A stretch of 64,000 nucleotides of DNA, taken from Mycolicibacter heraklionensis (lineage in GTDB: Bacteria > Actinomycetota > Actinomycetes > Mycobacteriales > Mycobacteriaceae). Under the pieces are notes generated by a model, which was not told the origin of the DNA, ran no database searches, and worked only from the letters and a program-made list of their open reading frames with translations. Position numbers and translations under genes: made by a program. The stretch covers positions 2,546,880 through 2,610,879 of the forward strand of contig NZ_CP080997.1 of assembly GCF_019645815.1 (NCBI RefSeq), read 5' to 3'. This document shows positions 41,649-50,314 of this stretch, piece by piece (positions within the stretch are counted from its first letter, which is position 1; each line of letters starts with the position of its first letter).

Positions 41649-42998
41649 CTAGGCCGCCCGGCGCCCGAAGTAACGAATACCGGCCAGCTGCGGAATGCGA
41701 TACGGGCTGCGGATGCGACGCGTGGCATGTCCGCGCCCGCGCAGGTGGTAGCGGCTGAGTTCGCGCCGCACCGAGGGCGCCAACAGCGGCCCCAACACCG
41801 CGCCGGCGCCGAGGGCCAGTGCCAGCCCGGCGGCCATCCCCAGTGAGCCTCCGGCGTTGGGCTGCCCGTTGACCAGTTGCACGAAGCCGCGGAACAGGGT
41901 CAGCCCGGGAACCAGCGGGATGATGCCGGCCATGATGATCACCAGCGGCGTGACACGCAGCCGGGGCGCAAGCAGGGTGCCGACCAGACCGGTCGCCGCG
42001 GCGGCCGCAAATGAGCTCACGATCGGATTGGCCTGCACCAGTTGCAGCCCGAAGAACAGCAACGTTGCGGTCGCCCCGGCAAGTCCGGCCGCCAGGGCCG
42101 CCTTGAGTTGCGCATAGCCCGCGACAGCGGCGGCGGCCGCACCGATCGCGCCGGCCAGTAGGTACACCGGAACGCTCAGCGCCGCGACCGGCATCTCCGG
42201 GCTCACCCGGACTTGCACTCCGAACGCCCCGCCGATCTGCACCGCGATCGAGACGCCGACCAGGATGCCGACCGACAGCAGCAGGATGTCCATGCCCCGC
42301 GAGACGGCCGTGAGTTGGTAGCCGGTGATCGCGTCCTGCACCGAGCCGACGGTGGCCAGCCCGGACAACAGCACCACGATGTTGGCGGCCACCACCGGCG
42401 ATACCGGGGTTCCGTCGGGCAGCCAGCCGGCGGCGTGCAGGCTGATGGCGACCCCGGTCGCCACCGCGGCGGCGACGACTTGCTGGAACAGCAGTGGCAG
42501 CTGCCAGCCGTTGAGGACACGGCCGATCCGGTCGATCAGGGCGGTGGTGACCGCCGAAACCAGGGCCACCAGCGGACCGGCGCCGATCAGTACGGCGAAG
42601 CCACCGGCCATCACCGCCCAGCCGGCGGTGGCGACCCACCGCGGATAGGGATGGGCGGCCCGGTTCACGATGTCCAGCTGCTGCTGCACCCACTCGGGAT
42701 CGGGCGTCGTGTTCACGACATGCTCGGCGAGATCGGTGGCCAGCTGCAGCCGCGTGTAGTCCAGTGAGCGCGACTGCACCAGATACATCGCGGTGACCGG
42801 GGCGCCCGGCACCCCTCGCGGTACCGACACCCGGATCGAGTTCGCCATGATGTCCACCTGGGTCTGCGGCAGCCCGTAGGCGGTGGCGATGGCGAGCATG
42901 CTCGAGGCGACGTCGGCGGTTCCCGCCTGTGAGCCCAACAGCAGCTGCCCGAATCGCAGGGCGATATCGAGAACCCGCCGGACGTCGGTTTCATCCAT
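41649..42998 (-). CDS. threonine/serine exporter (ThrE) family membrane protein
   Basis: 449 residues. N-terminal ThrE domain (~1-125 soluble, with the conserved FGQLLLGSQAGTADV and NSIRVSV) followed by about ten membrane helices to ~420, in the ThrE + ThrE_2 arrangement; family members export threonine and serine. The frame is open far upstream over ilvA as a shadow; the ATG at 42998 has GGAG about ten bases before it. It lies 82 bp after ilvA on the same strand, so a threonine-removing pair is likely. Its stop is one base from the convergent treX stop. Confidence 0.85.
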   Translation of the reverse strand: MDETDVRRVLDIALRFGQLLLGSQAGTADVASSMLAIATAYGLPQTQVDIMANSIRVSVPRGVPGAPVTAMYLVQSRSLDYTRLQLATDLAEHVVNTTPDPEWVQQQLDIVNRAAHPYPRWVATAGWAVMAGGFAVLIGAGPLVALVSAVTTALIDRIGRVLNGWQLPLLFQQVVAAAVATGVAISLHAAGWLPDGTPVSPVVAANIVVLLSGLATVGSVQDAITGYQLTAVSRGMDILLLSVGILVGVSIAVQIGGAFGVQVRVSPEMPVAALSVPVYLLAGAIGAAAAAVAGYAQLKAALAAGLAGATATLLFFGLQLVQANPIVSSFAAAAATGLVGTLLAPRLRVTPLVIIMAGIIPLVPGLTLFRGFVQLVNGQPNAGGSLGMAAGLALALGAGAVLGPLLAPSVRRELSRYHLRGRGHATRRIRSPYRIPQLAGIRYFGRRAA

Positions 42999-43080
42999 GC
43001 GCGTTGTCTCCGATGACACCATGAGGCGTCGGCTACCCGTTCGGCGCCCGGAGCTCACCTGCTGCGGCGGATCCGCGTCT

Positions 43081-44394
43081 CTACAGCAGGTAGCGATACG
43101 CCGGAGAGCCGGGCTCCAGTGGCTCGACGTGGATCTCCGAGGTGCGCATGCGCTCCAGCAGTCCGTCGAGATCGGCGGCCGACCCCAGTTGCACGCCGAC
43201 CAGGGCCTCACCGGTCTCCCGGTTGTTGCGCTTGACGTACTCGAACAGCGTGACGTCGTCGCCGGGCCCGAGAACCTCGTCGAGGAAGCGCCGCAGCGCC
43301 CCCGGTTCCTGGGGGAAGTCGACCAGGAAGTAGTGCTTGAGGCCCAGGTGCACCAGCGAGCGCTCCAGGATCTCGCCGTACCGGGAGACGTCGTTGTTGC
43401 CACCGGAGATCAGGCACACCACCGTCGAACCCGGGGAAATGTCAGCCTCCAGCAGGCCGGCCACCGACAGGGCGCCCGCCGGCTCGGCGATGATCCCCTC
43501 GTTCTGGTACAGGTCGAGCATCGCGGTGCACACCGCACCTTCGTCGACGGTGGTCACCGACACCATGTCGCCGGCTCCGGACAGCACGGCGTACGGCAAC
43601 GCACCGGCGCGCCGGACGGCCGCCCCGTCGACGAACTGGTCGACATGGTCCAGGCTCACCAGTTCCCCAGCGGCCAGCGCAGCCATCATCGAGGCGGCTC
43701 CGGCCGGTTCGATGCCCAGCACGGCACTGTTGGCGGTGCGCTCCGCCAGGTAGGTGGTGATGCCCGAGATGCAGCCGCCGCCGCCGACCGGCACGATCAC
43801 CAGGTCCGGTTCGGTGTTGAGCTGGTCGAGGATCTCCACCGCGATGGTGCCCTGGCCCGCCATCGTCCGCAGGTCGTCGTAGGGCGGCACCAGGGTGGCA
43901 CCGGTGCGGGCGACATCGGCCAGGGCCGCCTCCGCGGCCAGGTCGTAAGTCGCGCCGCCGACGATCAGCTCGATGAGTTCGCCGCCGTGGTAGCGGATGC
44001 GGTCACGCTTCTGCTTCGGGGTTTTGGCCGGCACGTAGACCCGGCCGTGGACACCCAGCGCCCGGCAGGCGTAGGCGAATCCCTGCGCGTGGTTGCCGGC
44101 CGACGAGCACACCACGCCGGCGGCGAGCTCGGATTCGCTGAGTTGGACCAGCAGGTTGTAGGCGCCGCGCAGCTTGTAGGACCGCACCGACTGCAGGTCT
44201 TCGCGCTTGAGATACACGTCGGCACCGGTCAGCTCTGAGAGCCGGTCGCTGTGCTGCAACGGGGTGGGGGCGACCACGCCGGCGATCCGCTTGGCCGCCG
44301 CGTCGATGTCGGCCGCGGTCAACGGACCCTTCAACGGGCCCTGCGCGGGGCCTGAATTGGAGCCACTTCGGTTCTGGCGCAGTTCGGCGGACAC
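43081..44394 (-). CDS. ilvA: threonine dehydratase (biosynthetic)
   Basis: PLP enzyme turning threonine into 2-oxobutanoate, the first step to isoleucine. 437 residues. The PLP lysine is in RSYKLRGAYN; SSAGNHAQGFA and VPVGGGGCISG bind the cofactor phosphate. The C-terminal ~90 residues form a short ACT-like regulatory domain (HYFLVDFPQEPGALRRF), typical of the shorter actinobacterial enzyme with isoleucine feedback. GTG start at 44394. Corresponds to Rv1559. Confidence 0.94.
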   Translation of the reverse strand: MSAELRQNRSGSNSGPAQGPLKGPLTAADIDAAAKRIAGVVAPTPLQHSDRLSELTGADVYLKREDLQSVRSYKLRGAYNLLVQLSESELAAGVVCSSAGNHAQGFAYACRALGVHGRVYVPAKTPKQKRDRIRYHGGELIELIVGGATYDLAAEAALADVARTGATLVPPYDDLRTMAGQGTIAVEILDQLNTEPDLVIVPVGGGGCISGITTYLAERTANSAVLGIEPAGAASMMAALAAGELVSLDHVDQFVDGAAVRRAGALPYAVLSGAGDMVSVTTVDEGAVCTAMLDLYQNEGIIAEPAGALSVAGLLEADISPGSTVVCLISGGNNDVSRYGEILERSLVHLGLKHYFLVDFPQEPGALRRFLDEVLGPGDDVTLFEYVKRNNRETGEALVGVQLGSAADLDGLLERMRTSEIHVEPLEPGSPAYRYLL

Positions 44395-44422
44395 CGCAAT
44401 ATGGTGTCACCCAGCAGGGGGT

Positions 44423-44860
44423 TCAGCCCACCGGGGTCAGCACGAACACCGGGATCTGGCGATCGGTCTTCTCCTGGTACTCCGCGTACGGCGGGTAGGC
44501 CGCCACCGCACGTTCCCACCACGTCGCCTTCTCGTCGCCGAATACCTCGCGGGCGTCGTAGTCGCCAGTGACGGTGCCGTCCTGCAGTTCGACCCGCGAG
44601 TTCTTGACGACGTTGTAGTACCAGACCGGGTTCTTCGGGGCGCCGCCCAGCGAGGCGACGATCGCGTACTGACCCTCGTGCTCCACCCGCATGAGCGGCG
44701 TTTTGCGCAGCTTGCCGGTCTTGGCTCCGACGGTGGTGAGCAGCACCACCGGCATGCCCTGCATCTCGGTGCCCTCGGTGCCACCGGAGGCCATGTACTT
44801 CTCTGCGTTCTCTCGAGACCAATCCCACGGGCTGGGTGCGTATTCTCCGCTCAGAGGCAT
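44423..44860 (-). CDS. Ddn-like F420-dependent nitroreductase-family protein (Rv1558 type)
   Basis: 145 residues of the Ddn/Rv1558 family: [33 protein letters not shown] and [14 protein letters not shown] form the F420-binding split barrel. The family includes deazaflavin-dependent quinone reductases. A second, more distant member is at 22771-23163. It is adjacent to ilvA as in M. tuberculosis. TACGCT lies six bases before the ATG. Confidence 0.88.
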   Translation of the reverse strand: MPLSGEYAPSPWDWSRENAEKYMASGGTEGTEMQGMPVVLLTTVGAKTGKLRKTPLMRVEHEGQYAIVASLGGAPKNPVWYYNVVKNSRVELQDGTVTGDYDAREVFGDEKATWWERAVAAYPPYAEYQEKTDRQIPVFVLTPVG

Positions 44861-44866
44861 TCCGCC

Positions 44867-44872
44867 AGCGTA
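44867..44872 (-). promoter_or_regulatory. -10 element of the Rv1558-like gene
   Basis: TACGCT on the minus strand, six bases from the ATG; leaderless arrangement. Confidence 0.5.
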
Positions 44873-44937
44873 GTCCGGCGACCCGACACGATGATCCGAC
44901 CAACAGATTTCGGCTGGCCTAACAATTGGTTATCGCG

Positions 44938-44943
44938 TACCGT
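44938..44943 (+). promoter_or_regulatory. -10 element of the small membrane protein gene
   Basis: TACCGT, seven bases before the ATG at 44951; leaderless arrangement. Confidence 0.45.
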
Positions 44944-44950
44944 TAAATCT

Positions 44951-45169
44951 ATGACTACCGCCGAGCTCTTCGGGCAGCAAGTGCCCATCGCCGGCGTGCC
45001 CTGGCCGGCCTACAAATTGGTTGCGCTGGGCATCGGCTTGGTCACCCTGCTGATTGTGGGCGCCGTCACATCCAACGCCGCGGCTGCGGTGCTGACCGCC
45101 GCGGGTGCCTGTGCCGCGGTGTGGCTCGTACTGGGCCTGCAACATCCGCGACGTCCGTCGCAACGCTGA
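44951..45169 (+). CDS. small membrane protein, two helices
   Basis: 72 residues. A short polar N-terminus (TTAELFGQQVPIAG) is followed by two membrane helices at about 22-42 and 44-64 and a basic tail, so both ends are probably cytosolic. No family is recognised. The ATG is placed seven bases after TACCGT; the frame upstream is the antisense shadow of other genes. Convergent with the DUF488 gene, seven bases apart. Confidence 0.6.
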   Translation: MTTAELFGQQVPIAGVPWPAYKLVALGIGLVTLLIVGAVTSNAAAAVLTAAGACAAVWLVLGLQHPRRPSQR

Positions 45170-45176
45170 GCGCAGC

Positions 45177-45638
45177 CTATTCGGGCTCGCCAGCCGGGCC
45201 GTCATAGACCAGGACATCGCCAGCAACTCGGGCTTCGGCGGTCGGGCGGTGGTCCAGCAGCTTGCCGTCGTGCATCAGGTGCCGCACCTCGATTCCGCGC
45301 ACCAGCGTGAGATAGTCGGCAATCAGCTTGCGATGGCATCTCCACCACAGGGTTTCGGCACACATCACCGCAACCTGTTCAACTGCCGCTTCGGCCACGA
45401 GCTCATCGATTCCGGACTGGAAGTCCTCCGAGCGCATGTAGCCCGCGTAGGACCGGAACGAGTCATTGCGCAAGCCGATATCCGGGCTCTGCCCCTTGAT
45501 CCGTCGCCAGCCGCCGAGCCGCGGTTCCCACCGGTAGCCGATACCGGCTTCGGGTAGCCAGCGCTGCATCTCCTCACGCGCAGTGTCAGGATTGCGCCGG
45601 CTCCCCGGAGCGGTGCGCACGTCGACGAGGCCTTGCAC
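45177..45638 (-). CDS. DUF488-family protein, true N-terminus uncertain
   Basis: From GTG 45638 the protein has 153 residues with GLVDVRTAPGSRRNP, GIGYRWEPRLGG and the C-terminal VMCAETLWWRCHRKLIADYL, all typical of DUF488. The family N-terminus (FTFGHGTADRGAISALL) is encoded just upstream in the same frame, but between 45638 and the in-frame TGA at 45729-45731 (the stop of fadD) there is no ATG, GTG or TTG. AGGAG lies six bases before an ACG at 45714-45716, so a non-AUG start, a sequence error or a damaged gene must be considered. Function unknown. Confidence 0.65.
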   Translation of the reverse strand: MQGLVDVRTAPGSRRNPDTAREEMQRWLPEAGIGYRWEPRLGGWRRIKGQSPDIGLRNDSFRSYAGYMRSEDFQSGIDELVAEAAVEQVAVMCAETLWWRCHRKLIADYLTLVRGIEVRHLMHDGKLLDHRPTAEARVAGDVLVYDGPAGEPE

Positions 45639-45728
45639 ACCGGCACGAAGGAGCAGCGCGCTGATTGCGCCCCGGTCCGCGGTGCCGTGGCCGAACGTGA
45701 AAACCGTTGGCGACGTGGCGTTCTCCTG

Positions 45729-47564
45729 TCAGAGTGCGGAGGTCGGTGCGGCCGCTTCGGGGACTCGGGGCTGATGCACCTGGGGTCCCGGCTCGCTGGC
45801 ATAGAGGCTTTCGATCTCCTCGGCGTATTTCGTCGCGATCGGCCGCCGTTTGAGCTTCATCGTCAGAGTGACCTCGTCGCCACCGGGTTCCCAGAGTGCA
45901 GGCAATACCCGAAAGCGCTTGATCTGTTCCACCCGTGACAGCTTGGCGTTGCCCTCCGCCACGCCCGCCGCAATCTGCGCGATCACCCTCGGATCAGCGG
46001 CCAGCGCGGCCGGTGTCGCCGCCGACAGTCCATGGGCAGCGGCATACGGCGCCACCGAGTCGGCGTCGAAGACCATCAGCGCCGTGTTGTAGGGCCGGGA
46101 ATCACCGATGGTGACCATCGCCCCGATCATCGGGCAGGCCGCCAGGATGGCGTTCTCGATGTTCGCCGGCGACATGTTCTTGCCTGCGGCGTTGATGATC
46201 AGTTCCTTCTTGCGGTCGACCACCCGCAGATAGCCATCGGCATCCTCTTCGAGGATGTCGCCGGTGTGCAGCCATCCGTCGGCGTCGATCGCCTCGGCGG
46301 TCTTGGCCGCCTCTTTGCGGTAGCCCCGCATCACCAGGGGGCCGCGCACCAGAAACTCCCCGTCGTCGGCGATGCGGCTTTCCAGTCCGGGCAACAACTT
46401 TCCGACCGTACCGAGCCGGGCGTCGCGTGGATGAACGGTCGTCGCCACACAGCTGAGCTCCGACATACCCCAGACTTCGCAGATCGGAATCCCGAGGCCC
46501 GCGAAGAACGCGATGGTCTCCTTGGGGATCGGCGCCGCGCCCGACACCGCCCACCGCAGCTCGTCCAGGCCCAGCTTCGCTCGAAGCTTGGACAGCACCA
46601 GCTCGTCGGCCTGCGCCCACTCCGCAGCCAACTCGTCGGGAACGGGTTCACCGGCCAGTTGCGCCGCGGACCGCTTCGCGCCGACTGCCAGCGCCCACTG
46701 CAACGCGGCGCGGCGATTGTCGTCCGGCTCCCCCGCGACAGCGAATTCGGTTGCCGCCTTGAGCTTCTCCCACACCCGCGGTACCGCACCCCAAATCGTG
46801 GGCCGCACATCCGGCAGCGCCGCACCGATTTGGCGTGCGTCGGGTACCACGGTCACCTGCACTCCGGCGATCTCGGAGTTGTAGAGGGCCATGGCTCGAT
46901 CGGCGATGTGCGCCGAGGGCAGGTAGGAGGTGATCCGGTCTCCGAAGCGCACCCCGAGCACGGCGTCGAGAGCAGCTGCCTCGAACAGCAGATTGGTGTG
47001 CGTCATCTCCACCCCCTTGGGCAGGCCGGTGGTCCCGGAGGTATAGATCAGCGTCACCACATCGTCGGGTTGTACTGCTCGCCAAGCGGATTCGAAGTCA
47101 AAGTCGTCGTCGCCGGCGGCCACCAGGTCCTCGATCGACAAGGTGCCGTCGGGCTGCCCGTCGACGCAGACGATGTGTTCGATCTCCGCTCCGCTGGCCC
47201 GAATCGTCTCGACATAGGCCTGCTCGCACATCACGACTTTGGTGCCCGCGTTGCCGAACAGGTAGCCGAGCTGCTCGGCGGGCAGGGTGTTGTACACCGA
47301 GAACGACGTTGCGCCCACATGCTGGGCCCCGACCTCCAGCGGGTAGAACTCGATCCGGTTCGCCATCATCAGCGACACCGTGTCGCCGCGGCGCACCCCG
47401 AGCCCGGCCAGGCCGGCCGCCACGCGGCGCACCTGCTCGGCGTAGTCGCGCCAGGTCAGGGTCTGCGTCCCGCCGACCGTGCGCACCGCGACCGCGTCCG
47501 GGTCGATGGCGGCCGTGCGCTGAAACGCCTCGCACAGGGTGGCCACCGGCGATGTCTGAGTCAT
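45729..47564 (-). CDS. fadD11: long-chain fatty-acid-CoA ligase (FadD11 type)
   Basis: AMP-forming acyl-CoA synthetase, 611 residues. The P-loop YTSGTTGLPKGV, the WGAVPRVWEK box, WGMSEL, GDILEEDADGYLRVVDRKKE and a terminal TLTMKLKRRPI segment with the catalytic lysine are present, so it is intact. By neighbourhood it matches fadD11 (Rv1550), which is split in M. tuberculosis; the symbol is tentative. ATG after AGGAGAAACAG. Follows the enoyl-CoA hydratase gene by 24 bases, so the pair is likely one operon. Confidence 0.85.
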   Translation of the reverse strand: MTQTSPVATLCEAFQRTAAIDPDAVAVRTVGGTQTLTWRDYAEQVRRVAAGLAGLGVRRGDTVSLMMANRIEFYPLEVGAQHVGATSFSVYNTLPAEQLGYLFGNAGTKVVMCEQAYVETIRASGAEIEHIVCVDGQPDGTLSIEDLVAAGDDDFDFESAWRAVQPDDVVTLIYTSGTTGLPKGVEMTHTNLLFEAAALDAVLGVRFGDRITSYLPSAHIADRAMALYNSEIAGVQVTVVPDARQIGAALPDVRPTIWGAVPRVWEKLKAATEFAVAGEPDDNRRAALQWALAVGAKRSAAQLAGEPVPDELAAEWAQADELVLSKLRAKLGLDELRWAVSGAAPIPKETIAFFAGLGIPICEVWGMSELSCVATTVHPRDARLGTVGKLLPGLESRIADDGEFLVRGPLVMRGYRKEAAKTAEAIDADGWLHTGDILEEDADGYLRVVDRKKELIINAAGKNMSPANIENAILAACPMIGAMVTIGDSRPYNTALMVFDADSVAPYAAAHGLSAATPAALAADPRVIAQIAAGVAEGNAKLSRVEQIKRFRVLPALWEPGGDEVTLTMKLKRRPIATKYAEEIESLYASEPGPQVHQPRVPEAAAPTSAL

Positions 47565-47588
47565 CTGTTTCTCCTGTTCGCGACCGCC

Positions 47589-48386
47589 TCAGCGGCGACT
47601 GACCCGTTCCAGATATGCCATCGCTGATGCCTGGGACTCGGAATCGTGCACGGCCGTTACCACCGCATCGGCCTCATTCCAGCTGCGCGCGGTTACCACC
47701 ATGCCCTCGGTCACCGCGTTGACCTGCCGTTTGGTGCCGCCCAACGTGAGTGCGGATTTGCTGACCAGCTGGCGCACCAACTCGTCGACCTCGGCGTCGA
47801 GGTCGGCCTCGGGCACCACCCGGTTGAGGAAGCCGATTGCCTTGGCCTCGGCGGCTCCGAACGGGCGGCAGGTCATCACCAGTTCCTTGGTGAGCGCCGG
47901 CCCGATCTCGCGGACCAACCGCGGGATACCGCCCCAGGCCAGCGGAATACCCAGGTCGACCTCCGGAATGGAGAACCGGGCGTCTTCGGCGGCCACCCGC
48001 AGATCGCACGCTGCGGCCAACACGACGCCGCCGCCTACGCAGTGACCGTGCAGCCGCGCCACCGTGACCGCCCGCATGGCTTCGACGGCGTCCGCCATCC
48101 GCCGGCCGGCGTCGGCGGCCTCTCGCAGCGCTCCGGCCCCGTCGGCGGCGGCCACGAACGTGGCCAGGTCGGCGCCGGCAGAGAACGCCCGGCCGCTGCC
48201 GGCCACCACCACCACCTTGACGGCGGGCCGGGCATCGAACCAGCGGGCCGCCGCCACCAACTCGTCGAGGGTCGTCGTGCTCAGCGGGTTGAGTTTGTCC
48301 GGGCGACTCAGCGTGATGGAGCCGAGTGGGCCGTCGGCTGCCACCGCGATGGTGGAGGCCTGCAGAATTTCCGTGGCGGTTTCCAT
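47589..48386 (-). CDS. enoyl-CoA hydratase/isomerase
   Basis: 265 residues, crotonase fold. The oxyanion-hole segments are RAFSAGADL and HGHCVGGGVVLAAACDLRVA; a Glu in PEVDLGIPLAWGG is a likely catalytic acid. Probably a beta-oxidation hydratase or related isomerase; the exact substrate is not clear. It precedes fadD11 in the same direction, a natural acyl-CoA partnership. TAACGT is seven bases before the ATG. Confidence 0.87.
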   Translation of the reverse strand: METATEILQASTIAVAADGPLGSITLSRPDKLNPLSTTTLDELVAAARWFDARPAVKVVVVAGSGRAFSAGADLATFVAAADGAGALREAADAGRRMADAVEAMRAVTVARLHGHCVGGGVVLAAACDLRVAAEDARFSIPEVDLGIPLAWGGIPRLVREIGPALTKELVMTCRPFGAAEAKAIGFLNRVVPEADLDAEVDELVRQLVSKSALTLGGTKRQVNAVTEGMVVTARSWNEADAVVTAVHDSESQASAMAYLERVSRR

Positions 48387-48393
48387 GGCGTCG

Positions 48394-48399
48394 ACGTTA
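48394..48399 (-). promoter_or_regulatory. -10 element of the enoyl-CoA hydratase gene
   Basis: TAACGT on the minus strand, seven bases before the ATG; leaderless arrangement. Confidence 0.45.
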
Positions 48400-48460
48400 G
48401 TGGCGCCGCCCCGACCGAGCCGCGGGTTTGCCGTTACGGGTGCCCGCGGTCGACATCGCT

Positions 48461-48466
48461 TACGGT
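48461..48466 (+). promoter_or_regulatory. -10 element of the LCM-type methyltransferase gene
   Basis: TACGGT, six bases before the ATG at 48473; leaderless arrangement. Confidence 0.45.
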
Positions 48467-48472
48467 GAGCCC

Positions 48473-49306
48473 ATGTCGATTGCCGTCACCGAGTTCAGTC
48501 TGGTCGAGCAGACCGCGTTCCTCACGGCCTACGCCCGCGCACTCGACTGTCGTGCCCCCTCCCCGATTCTCGGTGACGAGTTCTCCGACCGGGTCGTCGG
48601 CCTGATCGACTACGATTTCCCGGCATTCCGGATTCCGGCGAGCGTGGTGCGACAAACCGCGCTGCGCGCCAAGATGCTCGACGAGCGCGTCCGCGCATAC
48701 ACGGCTGCGCATCCCGACGCCGTGGTGGTCGACCTCGGCGCGGGGCTCAACGAGCCGTTGGCTCGGGTGAAGCCGCCGGCCGGAGTCGATTGGTACAGCA
48801 TCGATCTGCCGCACGTGATCGCGCTGCGCGAGAAGGTGGTGCCGGCTCAGCGCGCGGAGCACGTGATCGCCGCCGATCTGACCGGCACGGACTGGACAGC
48901 CGGCATCCCGGTCGGCCGGCCCACCATGGTGATCGCCGACGGACTGTTCGCCTTTCTCACCGAGCCGCAGGTCGTTGGGCTGATCGGGCACGCCATCGAC
49001 CATTTCGTGACCGGCGAGTTGGCGTTCAACGACTATGGCCGGGTCGGGGCGCTCAGCTGGCTGGGCATGAAGCTGGCGCCGCGGGGCATGTTCAGCGTGC
49101 TGCGCCATGTCTGGGCCAACCCCGGCTTCACCGACCCGCACACCCCGGAGCGCTGGGAGCCGCGCCTGCGCCTGGTCGAACAGGCCTGCCTGGCACATGC
49201 CGCCGAGGTGGATTCGTTTCCCGGCCCGGCCCGCGCAATCACCCGGCTTGCCGGCCGATTCAAGTCGGTGGCCGGCAAGGCCCGGGTGCTGCGCTACAAG
49301 TTCTGA
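48473..49306 (+). CDS. LCM-type class I SAM-dependent methyltransferase
   Basis: 277 residues of the leucine-carboxyl-methyltransferase-like family, abundant in mycobacteria: RQTALRAKMLDERVRAY, the SAM loop VVDLGAGLNEPL, WYSIDLPHVIALRE and MVIADGLFAFLTE. The substrate is unknown. The ATG at 48473 is set by the leaderless -10 before it and by family start. Divergent from the enoyl-CoA hydratase, 86 bp apart. Confidence 0.83.
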   Translation: MSIAVTEFSLVEQTAFLTAYARALDCRAPSPILGDEFSDRVVGLIDYDFPAFRIPASVVRQTALRAKMLDERVRAYTAAHPDAVVVDLGAGLNEPLARVKPPAGVDWYSIDLPHVIALREKVVPAQRAEHVIAADLTGTDWTAGIPVGRPTMVIADGLFAFLTEPQVVGLIGHAIDHFVTGELAFNDYGRVGALSWLGMKLAPRGMFSVLRHVWANPGFTDPHTPERWEPRLRLVEQACLAHAAEVDSFPGPARAITRLAGRFKSVAGKARVLRYKF

Positions 49307-49316
49307 AGCTGAGGAG

Positions 49317-50042
49317 TTAGAAGCTGCCGATCGCGTCGCTGAGGTACTGCGACGGGTCGAAGTCGAGGCTGGCGAACGGGTCGTTGGGAATGAGATAGTC
49401 CGGCACCTCGGGGATCCATGAGTGGAACAGGCTGTTCCACAAGAACATCGGGTCGTCGTCGCCGACCGTGATGTAGGCGGCCGACGCGAAGTTGATCGGG
49501 TCGGTCACCACGTTGTAGGAGAAGTCGCCGTTGGACACCACCCAGTAGTTCAGGTCGTGCGGCCCCACGCCGTTGATCGTCAGGTTGCTGAAGTCACCGA
49601 TGTTGACCTCGTAGACCGAGGATCCGGACAGGTATCCGAAGTTGCCCAGGCTGCTGAGATCGAAGTCGGCGGGCAGGTTGGGATTGGCGTTGAAGTCACC
49701 GAATTGGTAGGCCTTGGTGGAGAAGAACGAGTTCCAGTAGTCCTCGATCTTGATGTTGTAAGTCCCGGCGTCGATCGTGTTGTCGCCGTCGGTGTAGGTG
49801 ATTGTGTAGGGCTGGTCGCCCTTCCAGTCGGTGATGAACGGGCGAACGCCCTGGTAGGTCCAGCCACCATCCAGTATGTCACCCATCACCATGCAGACCG
49901 CGCCGTCGCAGGTCTCGTACGGGCCGCCGTCCAGGAAGGGGTCCCCCGCCGCGTTGGCGGTTGACACCGGAATCACCAGCGCGGCGAACGCGGCGGCAGC
50001 GCCCATCCCGAGCAGGTTGAGAAGACGACGCGAAACCCACAT
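49317..50042 (-). CDS. secreted protein of unknown function
   Basis: 241 residues. A signal peptide of ~31 residues ends STANA. The mature part begins AGDPFLDGGPYETCDGAVC and is rich in Asn, Asp, Tyr, Phe and Gly with FGDFNANPNLPADF-like stretches and many short beta-strand patterns; two cysteines near its start could form a disulfide. No catalytic motif or named domain is recognised. The ATG at 50042 has GGAGG five bases upstream and replaces the longer start at 50069. A 24-bp palindrome lies 44 bases further up. Confidence 0.72.
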   Translation of the reverse strand: MWVSRRLLNLLGMGAAAAFAALVIPVSTANAAGDPFLDGGPYETCDGAVCMVMGDILDGGWTYQGVRPFITDWKGDQPYTITYTDGDNTIDAGTYNIKIEDYWNSFFSTKAYQFGDFNANPNLPADFDLSSLGNFGYLSGSSVYEVNIGDFSNLTINGVGPHDLNYWVVSNGDFSYNVVTDPINFASAAYITVGDDDPMFLWNSLFHSWIPEVPDYLIPNDPFASLDFDPSQYLSDAIGSF

Positions 50043-50085
50043 GACTGCCTCCGTGTTGTTCAAGCTCATACATTGCTGTGAATCA

Positions 50086-50109
50086 ACAGGCGTGTTGCGT
50101 TACGCCTGT
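50086..50109. repeat. 24-bp perfect palindrome upstream of the secreted protein gene
   Basis: ACAGGCGT - 8 nt - ACGCCTGT, in the AT-richer gap between 50043 and 50314. It could be an operator or an RNA hairpin in the leader of the 50042 gene. The rest of the gap holds several AT-rich hexamers but nothing else I can name. Confidence 0.5.
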
Positions 50110-50314
50110 GTTACAGCATTGATATCCTATGCTAATTCTACTCTTGGGTAAAGTTCGGTTATTTGCGTCAGTGCGCCCGCCAAAATCGGCTCCGCACAGC
50201 CCTCAACAGTCTCTACCTCCCCCCGAGGCCACACCTGTTGTGCGAGAAGTTTCAGACGTTACACCAGTTATGCGATGTTGTTATAGGAAACAGATCTAAC
50301 CGTAACGTTGAGAT

